Source: Torreya grandis (taxonomy: Eukaryota > Streptophyta > Pinopsida > Cupressales > Taxaceae). From it: a stretch of 64,000 bases of DNA. This document shows, piece after piece, positions 22,745 through 34,264 of the stretch. A model generated the notes under the pieces. That model was not told the DNA's origin. It saw nothing but the letters and a program-made list of their open reading frames with translations, and did not search any database. The stretch lies in assembly GCA_037957365.1 (NCBI GenBank), contig JARHVA010000006.1, positions 13,536,001-13,600,000 of the forward strand. The letters are read 5' to 3'. Made by a program: the position numbers and the translations under genes. How positions within the stretch are numbered: position 1 is the first letter of the stretch; every line of letters starts with the position of its first letter.

Positions 22745-24125
22745 ACTTCAAGGATTGAAAAGCTTCAGATGTTTCCCACTATGGGGTAGTGCAAATGGTG
22801 TTCCATCCTGATACTCTAGCAAGAAGCTATTCTCACCACAGAGCTATCAAATGAAAAATGGACCTCTCCATAAAGAGTCAAATTTGTCGTGCATTCCCTT
22901 TGGTTTTCGCCTCTTGTCCGACAACAAGACTTGATCTCTAATTTAAAAATCATGAACCTTAGCCTTTTTATCAAAAAGTTTCTTCACCTAACTCTGATGT
23001 GCTGTAATTTGGTCCACCACCATGGCTCACTGCTCATTCAGTTTGGTTAGACACATGATTCTTTTATCGATCGAACTTTTGAAAGTTGAATCTTTGATTA
23101 CTTTGGCTAACCTGAGTGCTGGTAGTTCTAGAGTGATGGGTATCTCCATATTCAAACCATACAAAAGTTGGAATGGTAACATACCTATGGCCCTCTTAGG
23201 TGTAATCCTATCCACCCATAAAACACCAAATAGTGCTTTGTGCCAAGTTCTCTGATTGTCATCTACTAATTTCTTGATAATAGTGACCAGATTCTTATTG
23301 CTCAATTCTGCTTGGCCATTTCCCTATGGGAAATAATTTGAAGTGTGCGATAGGGTAATCCCATAATAAAAGTAGAACTGAGTAATTTCATGTGAAGAGA
23401 AATAGGCCACATTATCTATTACAATTTTGAGTGGGACCCCAAATTAGGAAATGATATTTTCCTTAAGAAAACTACACACCACTTCAGACATAGTGTGCTT
23501 GGTTGGGATGGCCTCTACCCACTTGGTAAAGTAATTAGTTATCGTGAGGACATAATCATGTCTGGCACTCGAAGATGGGTTAATTATGCTAATGAAGTCA
23601 ATACCCCACTATTGAAAAGGCTCTTTGATTATTATTAGCTTGAGAGATAATGCGGCCAGTTTAGGCTTTCTAATGAACTGTTGACACAATTTGCATCTAT
23701 GCACCCATTTGTAAGTGTCTTGAAACAGTGCAGGCCAATAGTAATTTGCTTGAAAAATCTTGTGTGCTATCATTGGTGTAAAAAAATGTCTTCCACAAGC
23801 CAAATTGTGGAAAGACTCTAAGAATTTATCTTGTTGTACCTTATCGACACAACGAATAAATACCCCGTCCAGGTTCCTTTTGTACAGACCATTATCCCAC
23901 AAAACATAGCTAGCAGCCTTTAGTTTAACATTTTGCTTTTCTTTATAATAGAGATGAGTGGGACACTCACCATAGGTCAAAAAATGGGAAATTCTAGAAT
24001 ACCACTCATAAGTAATAGTAACAAAGAGGACCGTAGGCATGCCTTCAATCTCTATTTCTTCATTTTCTATTTTATCAGGAATGTTGTTGGCAATCAACTG
24101 ACAAAGACCCTTTCCCCACATGAGT
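22745..24125 (-). pseudogene. Element C integrase, broken
   Basis: Reading leftward: the H-H-C-C zinc module (FHNLACGRHFF then CKLCQQF, about 23825-23675); the catalytic core with WGIDFI (first D, near 23605), IDNVAYFSSHEI (second D, near 23430) and NGQAELSNK (E, near 23305); then the C-terminal domain with LWRGPFFI near 22850. This is the complete D-D-E set and GPF-type tail of a Ty3/gypsy integrase that inserts element cDNA into chromosomes. The D-x-N change after the second aspartate is slightly off consensus. At least three stops interrupt it. It follows RNase H directly, with no extra RNase H between them. Confidence 0.88.
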
Positions 24126-24169
24126 TTGGTAAGTTTGATGTCTAGATCAAACTCCTAAATCTTGGTGAT

Positions 24170-25085
24170 CTAATTACCCCTCTTTGTACCAAACTCTTGT
24201 TGAGTCAAAATGGACTTCATTGTTGTATCAGGCACCAGAATCTCAGTGTGCGAGTTCAGAATATAAAACTTAAAATATTTGACTGCTTTGACTACCGCAT
24301 ATGCATGCTTCTCCATGTTAGAATATTTTAGCTCATAAGCCTTAAGTGGACAACTCATGAAGTAAATAGGAGATTCTACACCTTCTTGGTTCTGTTGAAC
24401 GAAAATAGCTAAGAGTGTATGTTTAAAAGCATAACTGTATATTTTGAAGTTTTTGGTGTAGTCCAAACAAACCAAAATTGGTGCATGAGCTATTGCTTCT
24501 TTGATGTATTTGAATGATGATTTGACCTATATAGTCCACTTGAAGGTAGCATTACCTTTCATCATATTGATGATATAGTGAGTTTTCTCAGCGAACTCAA
24601 GGATGAACCTTCGAAGAAAATTCACCTTTTCGAAGAAAGAGTGAACCACAATCTTGCTGGTAGGCAGAGTAAGTTCTTAGATGGACTTGACTCTTTTCAA
24701 GTCAATTTTAATACCCTCTCGAGACACAATGTGTCTGAGAAGTTTCCCTTCAGTCACCCCAAATATAAATTTCTTGGGATTTAGAGAAATACTATTCTAA
24801 CAACAACATTCTAGTATTATTTATAAATAGTGGACATGGTCAGCATGATGCTTTGAAAATACCATCAAATCATCCAAGTATACTACAATGAACTTACTTA
24901 TTTCATCCTTGAAATTGAGGTCCAATGATCTTTGAAATGTGGCACCTGTGTTTATCAGACCGAAAGGCATTCTTCAATAGGTGAAGGTGCCCCAAGGTGT
25001 GGTGAAAGCAGTCTTATGCTAATCTGCTTTTTCAACTTCAACCTGATTATACCACAAGAAACCATCTAGCATTGATATTGGTGGA
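24170..25085 (-). pseudogene. Element C reverse transcriptase (N-terminally truncated) and RNase H
   Basis: The RT begins abruptly with a degraded L-D-G-F-x-W-Y-N-Q motif near 25070 and continues with T-P-W-G-T-F and M-P-F-G-L-x-N-x-G-A-T-F-Q, then the active site VVYLDDLMVFS (near 24870). It then grades into the RT thumb and RNase H (CLDYTKNFKIYSYAF through YSNMEKHAYAVVKAVKYF, 24475-24300). The fingers region with the Y-x-D-L-N motif is missing: the linker ending LANLLHQYQC runs straight into the palm. This deletion alone makes the element inactive. Many stops. Confidence 0.85.
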
Positions 25086-25529
25086 GTAGATTAGCAAGCT
25101 TTAATCTCTCCTCAGGAGTACAACATTTTCTAATGTTCACCATCTTAGAATCTCCCTTGGTTCCCAAGTTTACTTGATCAAAATCTTGGGAGGAGCTTGA
25201 ATCTGTTCGCTATTGTTTGATGAACCTGTCATGGTTATCAAACAATTTATATAGGGAAACGAGGCCTTTGGAAATGTTATTCCCTTTAAGCTACAAAAAA
25301 TTCTCATCTATATCTGCATTTGATTCAAAAGTTGTCCCACATTCCCAAAGTTCACTGCCTTCAAAATGCAATTGTTCAAAGCTGTCCTTTTGCTCCAAGA
25401 AGGCAATAATTTGATCGTCATTGTTGAATACTTGCCAATGACTAGAATTATCAGGTACACTTAGATGAAATACCAATTTAATAGTGGACTTATCTCCTTT
25501 AAAATCTAGGTGGGAAACCAAGAGAGTAG

Positions 25530-25905
25530 CAGAAATAGCCAATGCATCCACCTGGTCATTGAATTCTCTTAAAACGATAGAGATGCTAAAAGTGTCAAAA
25601 TTTTCAATTTGGTCCTAGACAAGATTGTGATAGTGGCACAATCTTTCATTCTTAGTTTAATAGAGGTTTCTTACCTGGTAAACCACCAATTCAGCATCCC
25701 CTTTAGCATGGAGTAGTTTAATGCCTTTTTTCTAGCAGCCTGTAATCTCAGTAACATGGATTCGTACTTAGCTATGTTGTTGGTGTTGTTGAACTGTAAC
25801 TTATAAGATAAAAGAACAATATCTTCTTGAAGAGATACCAACACAACTCTAGCTCCTAAACTGGTAGAAGAGTAGCTACCATCAAATTCTAAGATCTATA
25901 TCTCA
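25530..25905 (-). pseudogene. Additional (archaeal-type) RNase H of C, placed before RT
   Basis: EFDGSYSSTSLGARVVLVS (first D), NNTNNIAKYESMLLRLQAA (E), GDAELVVYQV (D) and LREFNDQVDALA (last D) give the full D-E-D-D set of the extra RNase H known from plant Tat elements. Here it lies between protease (26561-26247) and RT (from 25085), not between RNase H and integrase. A linker of about 150 residues separates it from RT. Stops interrupt it. Confidence 0.8.
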
Positions 25906-26234
25906 TTAGACACCGCTTTTCCTTTGAAAACTTCTTCATTTGGGGGAAGAGGTTCTTCTATGCATTCATTTTGCTTTGCCGATTCTCTCACTATGTCAGC
26001 TGAACACATTTCCAAGTTGTCAACTGTAGGAGTTTCATCAAATGACTCATGAACTTCATCTATAGATAGGAAGTAGTTACCCATGCCAGAAGACTTAGAT
26101 AAAATTTGAGCTTTTGGTGTTGATGATCAGGTGACAACATATCTTGCCTCTTTTTCAGGAAGCAATTTCTTCATAACACCTTGAATTGGGATCCTCACCT
26201 TTGACAAGTCCATGCTTAGCTCACCTCCAACATC

Positions 26235-26600
26235 CTTACAAAAAATTTATCCAAGACGGATGCCGTAAGAGGCTAGAACATCGGCCACTAGAACCATCAT
26301 TTTTATCCTCTTTTTTGGAAAAGTTGCGAAAGCAAATTGGGCATCTTTTATTTGACCAAGGAGTGGGACTTGCTTGTTTTCCATAAAAAAACACCTCCCA
26401 AAAGTTTTGGTCAAAGTTAGACCAAGGGAATCTGCCAGTTTAGCAAGCATAACATTATCAGAAGCTCTAGAGTCTATTATGCAATTACTCAATTTGTAAC
26501 CATTTATTAGCAGGGAAACATAAAAAGATTCTATTTTCCCAGGAGCAATAGGAGGAATCATGACAAGATTATTCTAGGTGGATTTATCCTTGGGGGGATC
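26235..26600 (-). pseudogene. Element C aspartic protease
   Basis: An open run of 104 residues contains LSNCIIDSRASDNVMLAKLADSLG-type sequence: the protease D-S-G-A-S active site, here D-S-R-A-S (G changed to R), followed by N-V-M and the L-x-L-x-x-T segment. It would process the gag-pol polyprotein. It is preceded by a linker of about 300 residues with S/T/P-rich sequence and followed by the extra RNase H. The active-site glycine loss predicts no activity. Confidence 0.82.
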
Positions 26601-27240
26601 ATGAGTGACCTTTAAAGAATATTATCTTGTGGGGATGGCTTTATTTTTCACATATTTTGCCAACTTATCAAACTGTTCAGGATTGGCTCTCAAATACTCA
26701 ATCTCTGTCATTTAGATCTTAGTCTTTTTGGCATGATCAATTATATCAAATAATTGAAAAGAATTTGAGACAGAGGAAGAGGGCTCATCATCTGGATCTT
26801 TAGTGGGTGTGGCACTAGTCTGAGCAACAGAGGTGGAAGATATGGGGTGGTTGGAGGTACTTATTTTTTTATGAGTTACCTGATCTTTCAATTGGGGAGG
26901 CAATGGAGTCCCTCATTTAGTAATGAAAACCACTGATCGAGGTTATTCTTCTACTTTTCTTTTGTCAGCTTGTAGAGCTGACTAGTTTTGAGATCTAGTA
27001 AAAACAACATAAGATCCATCCAACCCTTCTCCTTTACTTCCAGCTTCATCCTGGTAATCTAGGAAACTAATATTGGAGTCACTAGCTAATTCTTCTTCCT
27101 GCTCTTTGAAGAGGTTAACATCATCTTATTGGTCCAACTCAGGTTGGAATGAAAAGTCATGTTTAGCCTCTAGGTAATCGACTGCTGAATTGGCAGGTGC
27201 TGCTTCAATGGCTAGTTTCCCTGGAGGGGGAGGCAGGAGG
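26601..27240 (-). pseudogene. Element C gag-protease linker
   Basis: Continuous decayed coding with acidic and S/T/P-rich stretches (an open 63-residue run at 26903-26712) and TEIEYLRANPEQFDKL near 26700. No domain is recognised apart from its position. Confidence 0.5.
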
Positions 27241-28310
27241 TTTTGTTGCCATTGATTTCGGGTAGCATTGCCTTTATATTACTGATTATAGAATGTTCTT
27301 CTTGGCATATTTTGATAGGTGGGAATAGACGTACCTTGGGCTATTTGTCTCTTCAAAGCTATTAATTCATTTGTCAATTTTTGCACCATAGGATATGTAG
27401 TGCCTATAGAAGAGCTTTCAGCAGATGAAGAGAATCTATTTTCACTAGTCTTTTTTGATCTTACCTACCAGGATAAGATCATCCTCAATCTCAGTAGCCA
27501 AATTTTGAGCCAATGTGAGATCCGTAGGGCCAACTTGCCTCAATAGGAAACTTACTTTAGGAAGTTGCGAGTTGATAAAAAACACTTAAAATTCTCTGGC
27601 GTGGGATGAGCGACGGTTGGAATCCAGTTCCTTAACTTATTAAATTTGGCTATGAAATCCCTCATGGGTTCTTGAGATTCCTTTTCATCTATGTCAACTA
27701 TTCTAACAAAGCATGCACATCTTCAGTAGGTTTAAATCTAGCTTCAAATTTAGACTTTAGCGTATTCTAGTCAGTTATACTTTGAGATTGAAGGTGGTAA
27801 AACCAATCTGCGACAGTGCCTTGCAGAGTTTCTACAAAAAGTCTCACTGCTACGTCTTCAAATTCCACACTGATTATGATGCATGCTATAGAGAAGGTGG
27901 CAATATGCTTATTGGGATGAACCTTCCTGTCCCCAAAAAACTTAGAAATTTTCTTCCTAGAACTACGAGGTAGTTCATGCAAAGGTGGGGTCAAATTAAG
28001 AGGACCAAAAGAATTGCCCCACGGACCTTGAGCCATTATGTTAAGATGATTAAATGGTGGGATCACAAATATTGGTGGGGTCAATAAAGACAAAGCCTTA
28101 CCAGTATTAAGGCTAGAAGCTTCACCAAGTATGAAAGATCTGGCATTGGTAGGAGGGAAGCTCCTAGTTCACTGAAGACGAGATGATGGAGAAATCTCAA
28201 AATTATTTTGCTGCACCAGCTCAAATATAGGATCAACAATACCCTGAGCTCTTTGGCCTCATGTGTATAGTGGATTTTCCAGAGTGTCAAATGAAAAAGG
28301 GACTAAAACT
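27241..28310 (-). pseudogene. Element C gag
   Basis: Decayed gag begins near 28310. The capsid core is at about 27950-27720: VRLFVETLQGTVADWFYHL then an L-K-S-K-F-E-A-R-F pattern, matching the retrotransposon gag family. Upstream is an N-terminal region with ARSFILGEASSLNTGK; downstream are several frame changes. A nucleic-acid-binding knuckle was not found with confidence. Confidence 0.78.
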
Positions 28311-28350
28311 ACTTCAAGTTGAAGCTTGAGGCTTCAAAATGCATGTTTGT

Positions 28351-28369
28351 GTCCCCAACGGAGTCACCA
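28351..28369 (-). other. Primer-binding site of C
   Basis: Minus strand TGGTGACTCCGTTGGGGAC, six bases after the 5' LTR. It resembles the TGGCGACTC...GGGGA site used by Tat/Ogre-type elements and differs from the family A and B site, so C uses a different tRNA. Confidence 0.8.
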
Positions 28370-29148
28370 AAAAGTTGTCAGGTGAATATTTTGTCATCAA
28401 CTAACTAATGACAAAATGGGTATATCAATCACAGCAAAAAGAGATTTATGCCAAAAAAAGTGTGGGTTTACCACATCTAAATGGGATAATCTCTCCTCTC
28501 ATCAAGGGGAGGTTCCCTATGAATATTTATATGTTATATGAATATATAAGTAAGCAAAAAATAGTACTCAGGGTATTATGATAGCATCCATCTCTCTTCC
28601 TTCAAAAATAATGTCCAAGGAACAAGAAAGAGAAATCCTGGTCGATGGCTAAGAACATTTCTCTTCTTTCAGGAATGGTATCCAACATAGAGCAAAAAAT
28701 CTCTTGAAGTAGGTAACAAAGTCCACAAGAAAACCCACATAAGCACAAAGTCTTCCGTTACCTCCTTCACTGATTTAGAATACGCGTAACTGTAGAGTGA
28801 AACAAAGCACAAAGTCTTTGCCTAAAACTACAAAGGATAAAAGGATCACCAAAATAAAAGTAGCTCAAAGTCTCTCTTTTATCTTTTAAAAACGTCTTCA
28901 GATTATGTCAACACACACACTTTCCTTATTAAATTGAACAGATAAGAGGTTATAGAGAAAGAGGACATAAGAACTATTTCCTAAATAACACAAATTAATT
29001 CAACACAAAGTCTGAAATAAACCTATTTCTCATTCATTCGATAAAATATGATTTACAAGTTGAGCACAAAGTCTCAAGAAGTGTCTCAATTTCAGTAGAG
29101 TTTTTTCTTTCAATTATCTAGAGATCCTTTTACAGAAGAGGTTCCCTC

Positions 29149-29156
29149 TATATATA
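29149..29156 (-). promoter_or_regulatory. TATA box near 3' end of C LTR (right copy)
   Basis: Conserved TCACTATATATAGAGGG on the minus strand, matching 17601-17608. Confidence 0.65.
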
Positions 29157-29340
29157 GTGAGAAACCTTCAAAATTAAAAAAGATTAAAACATTAAAATAT
29201 TTGGTCAAAGATGAGTCATCTTTGACTTTGAGATATTTTTTGGATTTTTTACATGTAATTACATATTACAAAATCGCATGCACTTTTACATGACAAAAGT
29301 GCATGAGAAGAGAGGAAGAAGAGAGAAAGGGAGAAATGGT

Positions 29341-32300
29341 TCAACTCTTGCCGCTGGACTTCTTCAGATGAGCATCATACATGACAATAGATGCCTGAAT
29401 TCCTATAATATATGACGCAATGGTGTTCTTGAAGATCACTCTAGCCCTAATTGTAGCATCCTTCAATTCTGTGATTGCCCTGGCATGATTAGTTAACCTG
29501 GATCTTAGATTATCTAACATTAACTGAGTATCTAAGATGTTATCCGTAGAAGTCATTGAGAATGGTTTCTCTTCAAAATCTCTCTGGACCATACCTTTGA
29601 ATTCTCAGATCATCTCTTCTACTGAGAAAAATTGGTTATCTCTAGAGGTGTGGTCGCAAGGCAATTCTTCTAGACTGTTCACAGGCCTGTGTCACTTTTA
29701 TCGCTAGCATCCTTGGAAGACTTGAGATCTTCAATCAGCTCCTTGAGTACCTAAATCTTGTATATCAGTGATTCCTTGATTTCAACATAGGAATCTTTGC
29801 TAGCAATGATGTTGATGGATATCAAGGTGTGTTTCTTTAGATCCTTCATCTCCCTCCACTTGTTAAGATATTTCTTTATACTATCAATATCTTGAGAAAT
29901 AAGAGAGATGAGGTCCTCTAAATTTGCCCTCACCTTCTTCATCTTGTCTGTCTTCTTAGCAACCTCTGTAAGCAAAGAAATGCCTTGAGTGTGCATCTTT
30001 TCAATATAATGCTCTAGCACTTTCCTTTTCATATAGGTTTTCTCTGCATTCTGAATAACAGGGTCATCTATGGAAAAGGTTTCTAGGACTGCTGCTTCAG
30101 GGGCAAGGGTGAATTTCTTGATTACTACAGTTAATTGCTCTACCTTTGCTTTATAGTAATCTTTCATCTCCTTTTTTCTGTCAAATTTCTAGACCATGAT
30201 GTCCATTACAGACTGTAGATCGCTCTTCGTACGCTCATGAGTAACTTTTCCTAACTCAACATGAGAAATGGAATAGCTGCTCATGTCAAAACCCTCAAGG
30301 GTTACGTCCTGTGGAAGTTTAGCTATCTCCAAAAATTTGTGCCCCTTTTCATCAACCAATCTTGAAAGGATCCTTGGTCTTTTAGGGGCCTTAGCTTTCA
30401 TTGGCACTATCTTGACAAAATTGAAGTCATCTACAGAGATGGCTAGCTTCTTCCTTTTGAGTGTGAAAGCTGACAACCAAGGGGGAAGAGAAGTACTTAT
30501 TGTGGTTACAGTTTTAGCAACTGGTGTCACTGGGGTAACCTCTGCACTGCTAATGGGAACAATGGGTGTAGTGGGAGTAACTAATGAAACCGTATCAACC
30601 ACTGACTAGTCAATGGTAGAGCTTTCTCCTATGTTGAAAGAAAGAGAAGAGAGACTAGGGATGGAACTTGAGGAGAGAAGGACATCACTAGAAGTGCCTT
30701 GAGGATCCCCAAACATGAATCTAGAAAGAGAGGAAGCTCCAAAATAAGGAACACTGATGGGAGAAAGAGGTGGAGATGCCATAGGAGATTGAGGTGGTGA
30801 AGGAGAAATGCTTGTAAGTGGTTGTGCCCCTTCTTGAGAAGGTAGAGGCTCAGTTATTTACTACTCTAAGGGCTTGTCATCTGTCTCTATTTGCTGAGCT
30901 GCCTATTCCTAGGAGCTTTGTTCTTCAACTCCCTTAGCCATTCATTCTGGCTCCTCAACAACCTTTGATTTCTTGGACACAAAGATGATTTTAGGCTTGT
31001 GAGGCATAGATGGAGAAGGAACATCACCTTTATTCTTAGTCATGTTCTCTGCCTTCTTCCTTGTTTTGGCTTATAATTCAGCCTCTGATCTTGTGATAAA
31101 CTCCTTCAACATGATCCCTTTGGCTGCTAACCAATATTGGTTCGAATCTCTTCCTCAAAGAAGTCAATTCTTTTTGGGACCACTAAATTGGAGGGAGAGG
31201 ATAGCCAGCAACCTTCTCAACTAGGTACCTACTGTTGATAATATTCTTATCATCAACCAAATTAGAGGAAATATTCACAAGCCCTAGATATTCGATCTAC
31301 TCCAGAGTCAACTTGTTGTAATCCATCTTCCTAATTTCTTTAGCTGTCCTCAAGTCTACCCAGATGTCTTCAATCATAGGCTCATAAAACTGAGTCTTTC
31401 TTTTGATCATATCTTTGACACCTCTATAGTCAAAATTGTCCCTTCTCTTAAACTACTTCATGGTAACCAGTTGCATTTTTGTCTCCATGACCTTTGCTTT
31501 GGCTGCAGTCAAAACTGAGTATTTATCAATTTCAACTGGGAACTTGAAGCCTGGCTTTTTTAGTTCCATTTGTTTAGTGTGTATAATAACCATTTATCTA
31601 CAAAACTCCATCGAGACTAACTTGTCAGAAGGAAATATGGGAAGCATATGGGGATAGCCTTGGAAAAAGCCAACCCGTAGATAGCAAAAGGAGGGAAATT
31701 GTAAAAATATGCAGCTAAATTCATTGACAACCATCTAGGCTTCATCAGACACTTTTTTATTTGAGCTGAGGGTCAAAAAGACACAAAAATACCATGAAGG
31801 TGTCATTTACCCTCCTAAAATGATGAATTAATCCTTGAAAAGTTAACTGAGGGTAATATGAATAGACTGGGGTGGTTTTCCTGTCTCCTTCAACTGTCAA
31901 ACCTCGTACTCTATTAAAGAGAGTAATCAAGTCACCAACTTCTTCAATGAAATCACTCAAAAAATTTCGTAGCCATCTAGATAAATTAGTCTTGGGAGTC
32001 TTTAGCCACCTATTATTCATCACCTTCTTTGCCCTCTTGGGATCCTTGTCATACTCTCTTTGTGCCTCGACGAAGTCAATTCTCAACACTTTAGTAGCAG
32101 GAGGGCACATGAAGACTTTATCAATAAATTTAGGGTCCAGCTAAATTACCACATTGCTGTTAGCATCTAATACTGATTTGGTGTCTCTATTGTAGAACTA
32201 GGTGCATTGCAGGATGAACTCTGTGTGATATGTCGCTATTGGGAAAGAGGCAACTAGATGAATGTTGCTTTCGATTATCCTTTTCATCTCAGAGCTCAGG

Positions 32301-32584
32301 TTCATCACCTTGGTTTTGGTTATGAACTTGACCATATCCACGTGACCGATCTCTGTGTCTCTAATGTCATCGACATTAGAAGTGACCAAGGTGATCGAGA
32401 AAATACCTTGGTATTAGTACTTCATGGCTTTTGACTTCTTTGGAGATGCTTCAGTCATTAGAACTAGTCTTGATTGAGTAGGTGCCGATGAATGAGAAAC
32501 TTCAAGGGGTACTACAATGATAATCATGATCATGTAATTAGGGAAAATTGAGCAAATTAAGGAATTTGCACGTTGGGTGATCAT
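29341..32584 (-). pseudogene. LTR-borne long reading frame of C, right copy
   Basis: Same frame as 21265-17793 with the ATG preserved at 32584 and the stop after K-K-S-S-G-K-S at 29341. The C-terminal end is clearest here: an open run of 83 residues (29592-29341) with ILDTQLMLDNLRSRL and a preceding helical, charged tail (30167-29751). It lacks the 195 bp present in the left copy. Differences between copies are mostly transitions. Because both LTRs come from one template at insertion, their similarity does not itself prove selection on the protein. Confidence 0.68.
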
Positions 32585-32705
32585 GACCAAGGAAGGGCAC
32601 TTGATAGGGTCAGGTCAGAAAATGGGTCAAAAAAAGGGGAGGAGGCAAAAAAATGAAAAAGATGAAAATTTCTCCAGAGTTAGAGAAATTGGGGGAACAA
32701 AAAGT

Positions 32706-33070
32706 AAGGGCAGCAAAATTCACCGCCCTAACATGTGAAATGATTTGTATGCATGGGTGGCAAATTTTGCTACCCTTGCATGTAAGGAGAATAAAAAGGG
32801 GCATGGGCAACCAAATTCACCACCCGTGCATGCTTCATAAGAAAGTGCAAGGGTGGCAAAATTTTCCTCCCATGCACTTTGACCTACGTCAATGGTGAAT
32901 TTTGCCACCGATACAACTAAGTTGTTCAGACCTGTATCGGTGACAAATTTTACCACCGATGTAGGTGGTGGATAGGCAAAAGGTTAGGGTGGCATTTCTA
33001 CCACCCTTTATATGTGGAAACCTTGGAGTTCATGGGAGAGAAGGGAGGGCAGCAAAAAACACTACCCTAT
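32706..33070 (-). repeat. Palindrome array 2 in C LTR (right copy)
   Basis: Counterpart of 21375-21735; units such as GGGTGGCAAATTTTGCTACC near 32755 are retained. Confidence 0.78.
33004..33013 (-). promoter_or_regulatory. Upstream TATA box in C LTR (right copy)
   Basis: Minus strand ATATAAAGGG, at the same place as CCTATAAAAGG in the left copy. Confidence 0.5.
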
Positions 33071-33439
33071 CATGAAGGGAAGAAAAGTCGACGCAGAGGG
33101 AGGAGGGAAAGAGCTTAGTGAGAAGAGGAAGGGAAGGGGGCCGATCGGTCTTAGGGGGAAGGAAAGAAACCCAAAACAAAACTAAAAACAAAACTTAAAG
33201 AGAGGAAAGGAAAAGAAATAAATGCCAAAAACAATACCTACCTAGAAAACCACATGTGTGGTGAGCTCAAATCCATCAAAATGCACTTTTCTCGCTTGCT
33301 GGATCATCCAGAGATAAAAGGCAAGAGGAGGAGTGGAAGGAATGAATCAAAATGAGGTGAAATTTGTATTAAATGGGGCAAAAATTGACCCCAACCACTC
33401 GGTGCACATGGCAATAAATGCCACATGTAAAAGTCGAGG

Positions 33440-33660
33440 TAGTGCAGGGGCGGTAAAATTTGCCACCCTTAGACTGGAAAAATGAAGTTACATGCAGGGG
33501 TGACAAAATTCACCGCTCCTGCATGTAAAAAGAGAAAAAATGTAGGGGTGGCAAATTTTGCCACTCCTGTAAGTCTAAATGTAGGGGTGGAAAATTTTGT
33601 CGCTCCTTCATGTTGGAAGGAAAAATGCACTGACGGCAAAAATTGCCACTCGTGCATGAA
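33440..33660 (-). repeat. Palindrome array 1 in C LTR (right copy)
   Basis: Counterpart of 22110-22330, five units, including GGGTGGCAAATTTTGCCACT near 33545. Confidence 0.78.
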
Positions 33661-33911
33661 AATAAAAGAAAAACACTAACTCTAAAAAAGCTAAATTTTG
33701 GTCCCCTGGTCACATCGAGACTATAAAAACTTTCACATTTTGGGGAGAATGTAACGAAAATATGTTACAAACTTTGAATGGTGTCAGTTGAGCCAATACG
33801 AGAATGAGAAAAACTTGTCTTGAAAATGGACTTAGAGAGACAAAGGGCAAAATAGACAAGTTTCACAGGGGGTTGTTCCAAAAATGAGTTGAGCTAATTT
33901 TAGAAACAACA

Positions 33912-33916
33912 GGTCA
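33912..33916. repeat. Target-site duplication of C, right
   Basis: GGTCA; A2 and A3 also have GGTCA at this homologous point, so GGTCA is probably the original and the left GGTCT is mutated. Confidence 0.65.
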
Positions 33917-33939
33917 ATATCTTAAACATTGCAAACTAC

Positions 33940-34264
33940 TTCTTTGAAGGATAGCTACCCAAAAGCAAAATAAAAATTGCCAAATGTAAGGTAGAATTCT
34001 CCCTTGAAGGACAACTATCAATAACTATAAACAAAGCCAATAAGCTTAGACCACTCTCTTGAAGGATGGCTAAGTTAAATTTATCAAAAGTAGAGCAATT
34101 TCTTGGAAGATTCTCACATCAATCAACTTCCCATATAAAACAATAAATCTAAGGACCTAATATCATAACAAATTGTAAAGCCACAATCATCTCTCAGGAA
34201 GCATAATAAGTTGGAAGCCACAATCGGCTTTCACATGTAGACTTCCCACATTGATCAGTCTACA
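33940..34264 (+). ncRNA. Conserved repeat/hairpin block, A1 copy
   Basis: Three repeats (33940-33956, 33998-34016, 34053-34072) of the TCYYTYGAAGGATAGCT type, then a GAAG/CTTC hairpin (34106-34130) and an 8-base perfect stem TGTAGACT/AGTCTACA (34236-34264) around CACATTGATC. Same order as A2 and A3. RNA function is inferred only. Confidence 0.5.

Larger units (their letters stand above)
16829..33911 (-). mobile_element. Element C: Tat-like retrotransposon with giant ORF-bearing LTRs
   Basis: Direct copies at 16829-22580 and 28376-33911 (5.75 and 5.54 kb) flank a 5.8 kb interior read on the minus strand: primer site, gag, protease, extra RNase H, truncated RT, RNase H, integrase. A near-perfect 5-base target duplication supports a single insertion into A1. 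The LTRs make up two thirds of the element, and each carries a roughly 1,000-codon frame of its own. All genes are broken by stops, mostly attributable to transitions. Confidence 0.92.
28376..33911 (-). repeat. Element C 5' LTR (5,536 bp)
   Basis: Same organisation as the left copy: palindrome arrays at 33440-33660 and 32706-33070, TATA-like 33004-33013, long frame 32584-29341, second TATA 29149-29156. It ends at 28376 with the primer site six bases on, so it is the 5' LTR of the minus-strand element. Confidence 0.92.
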
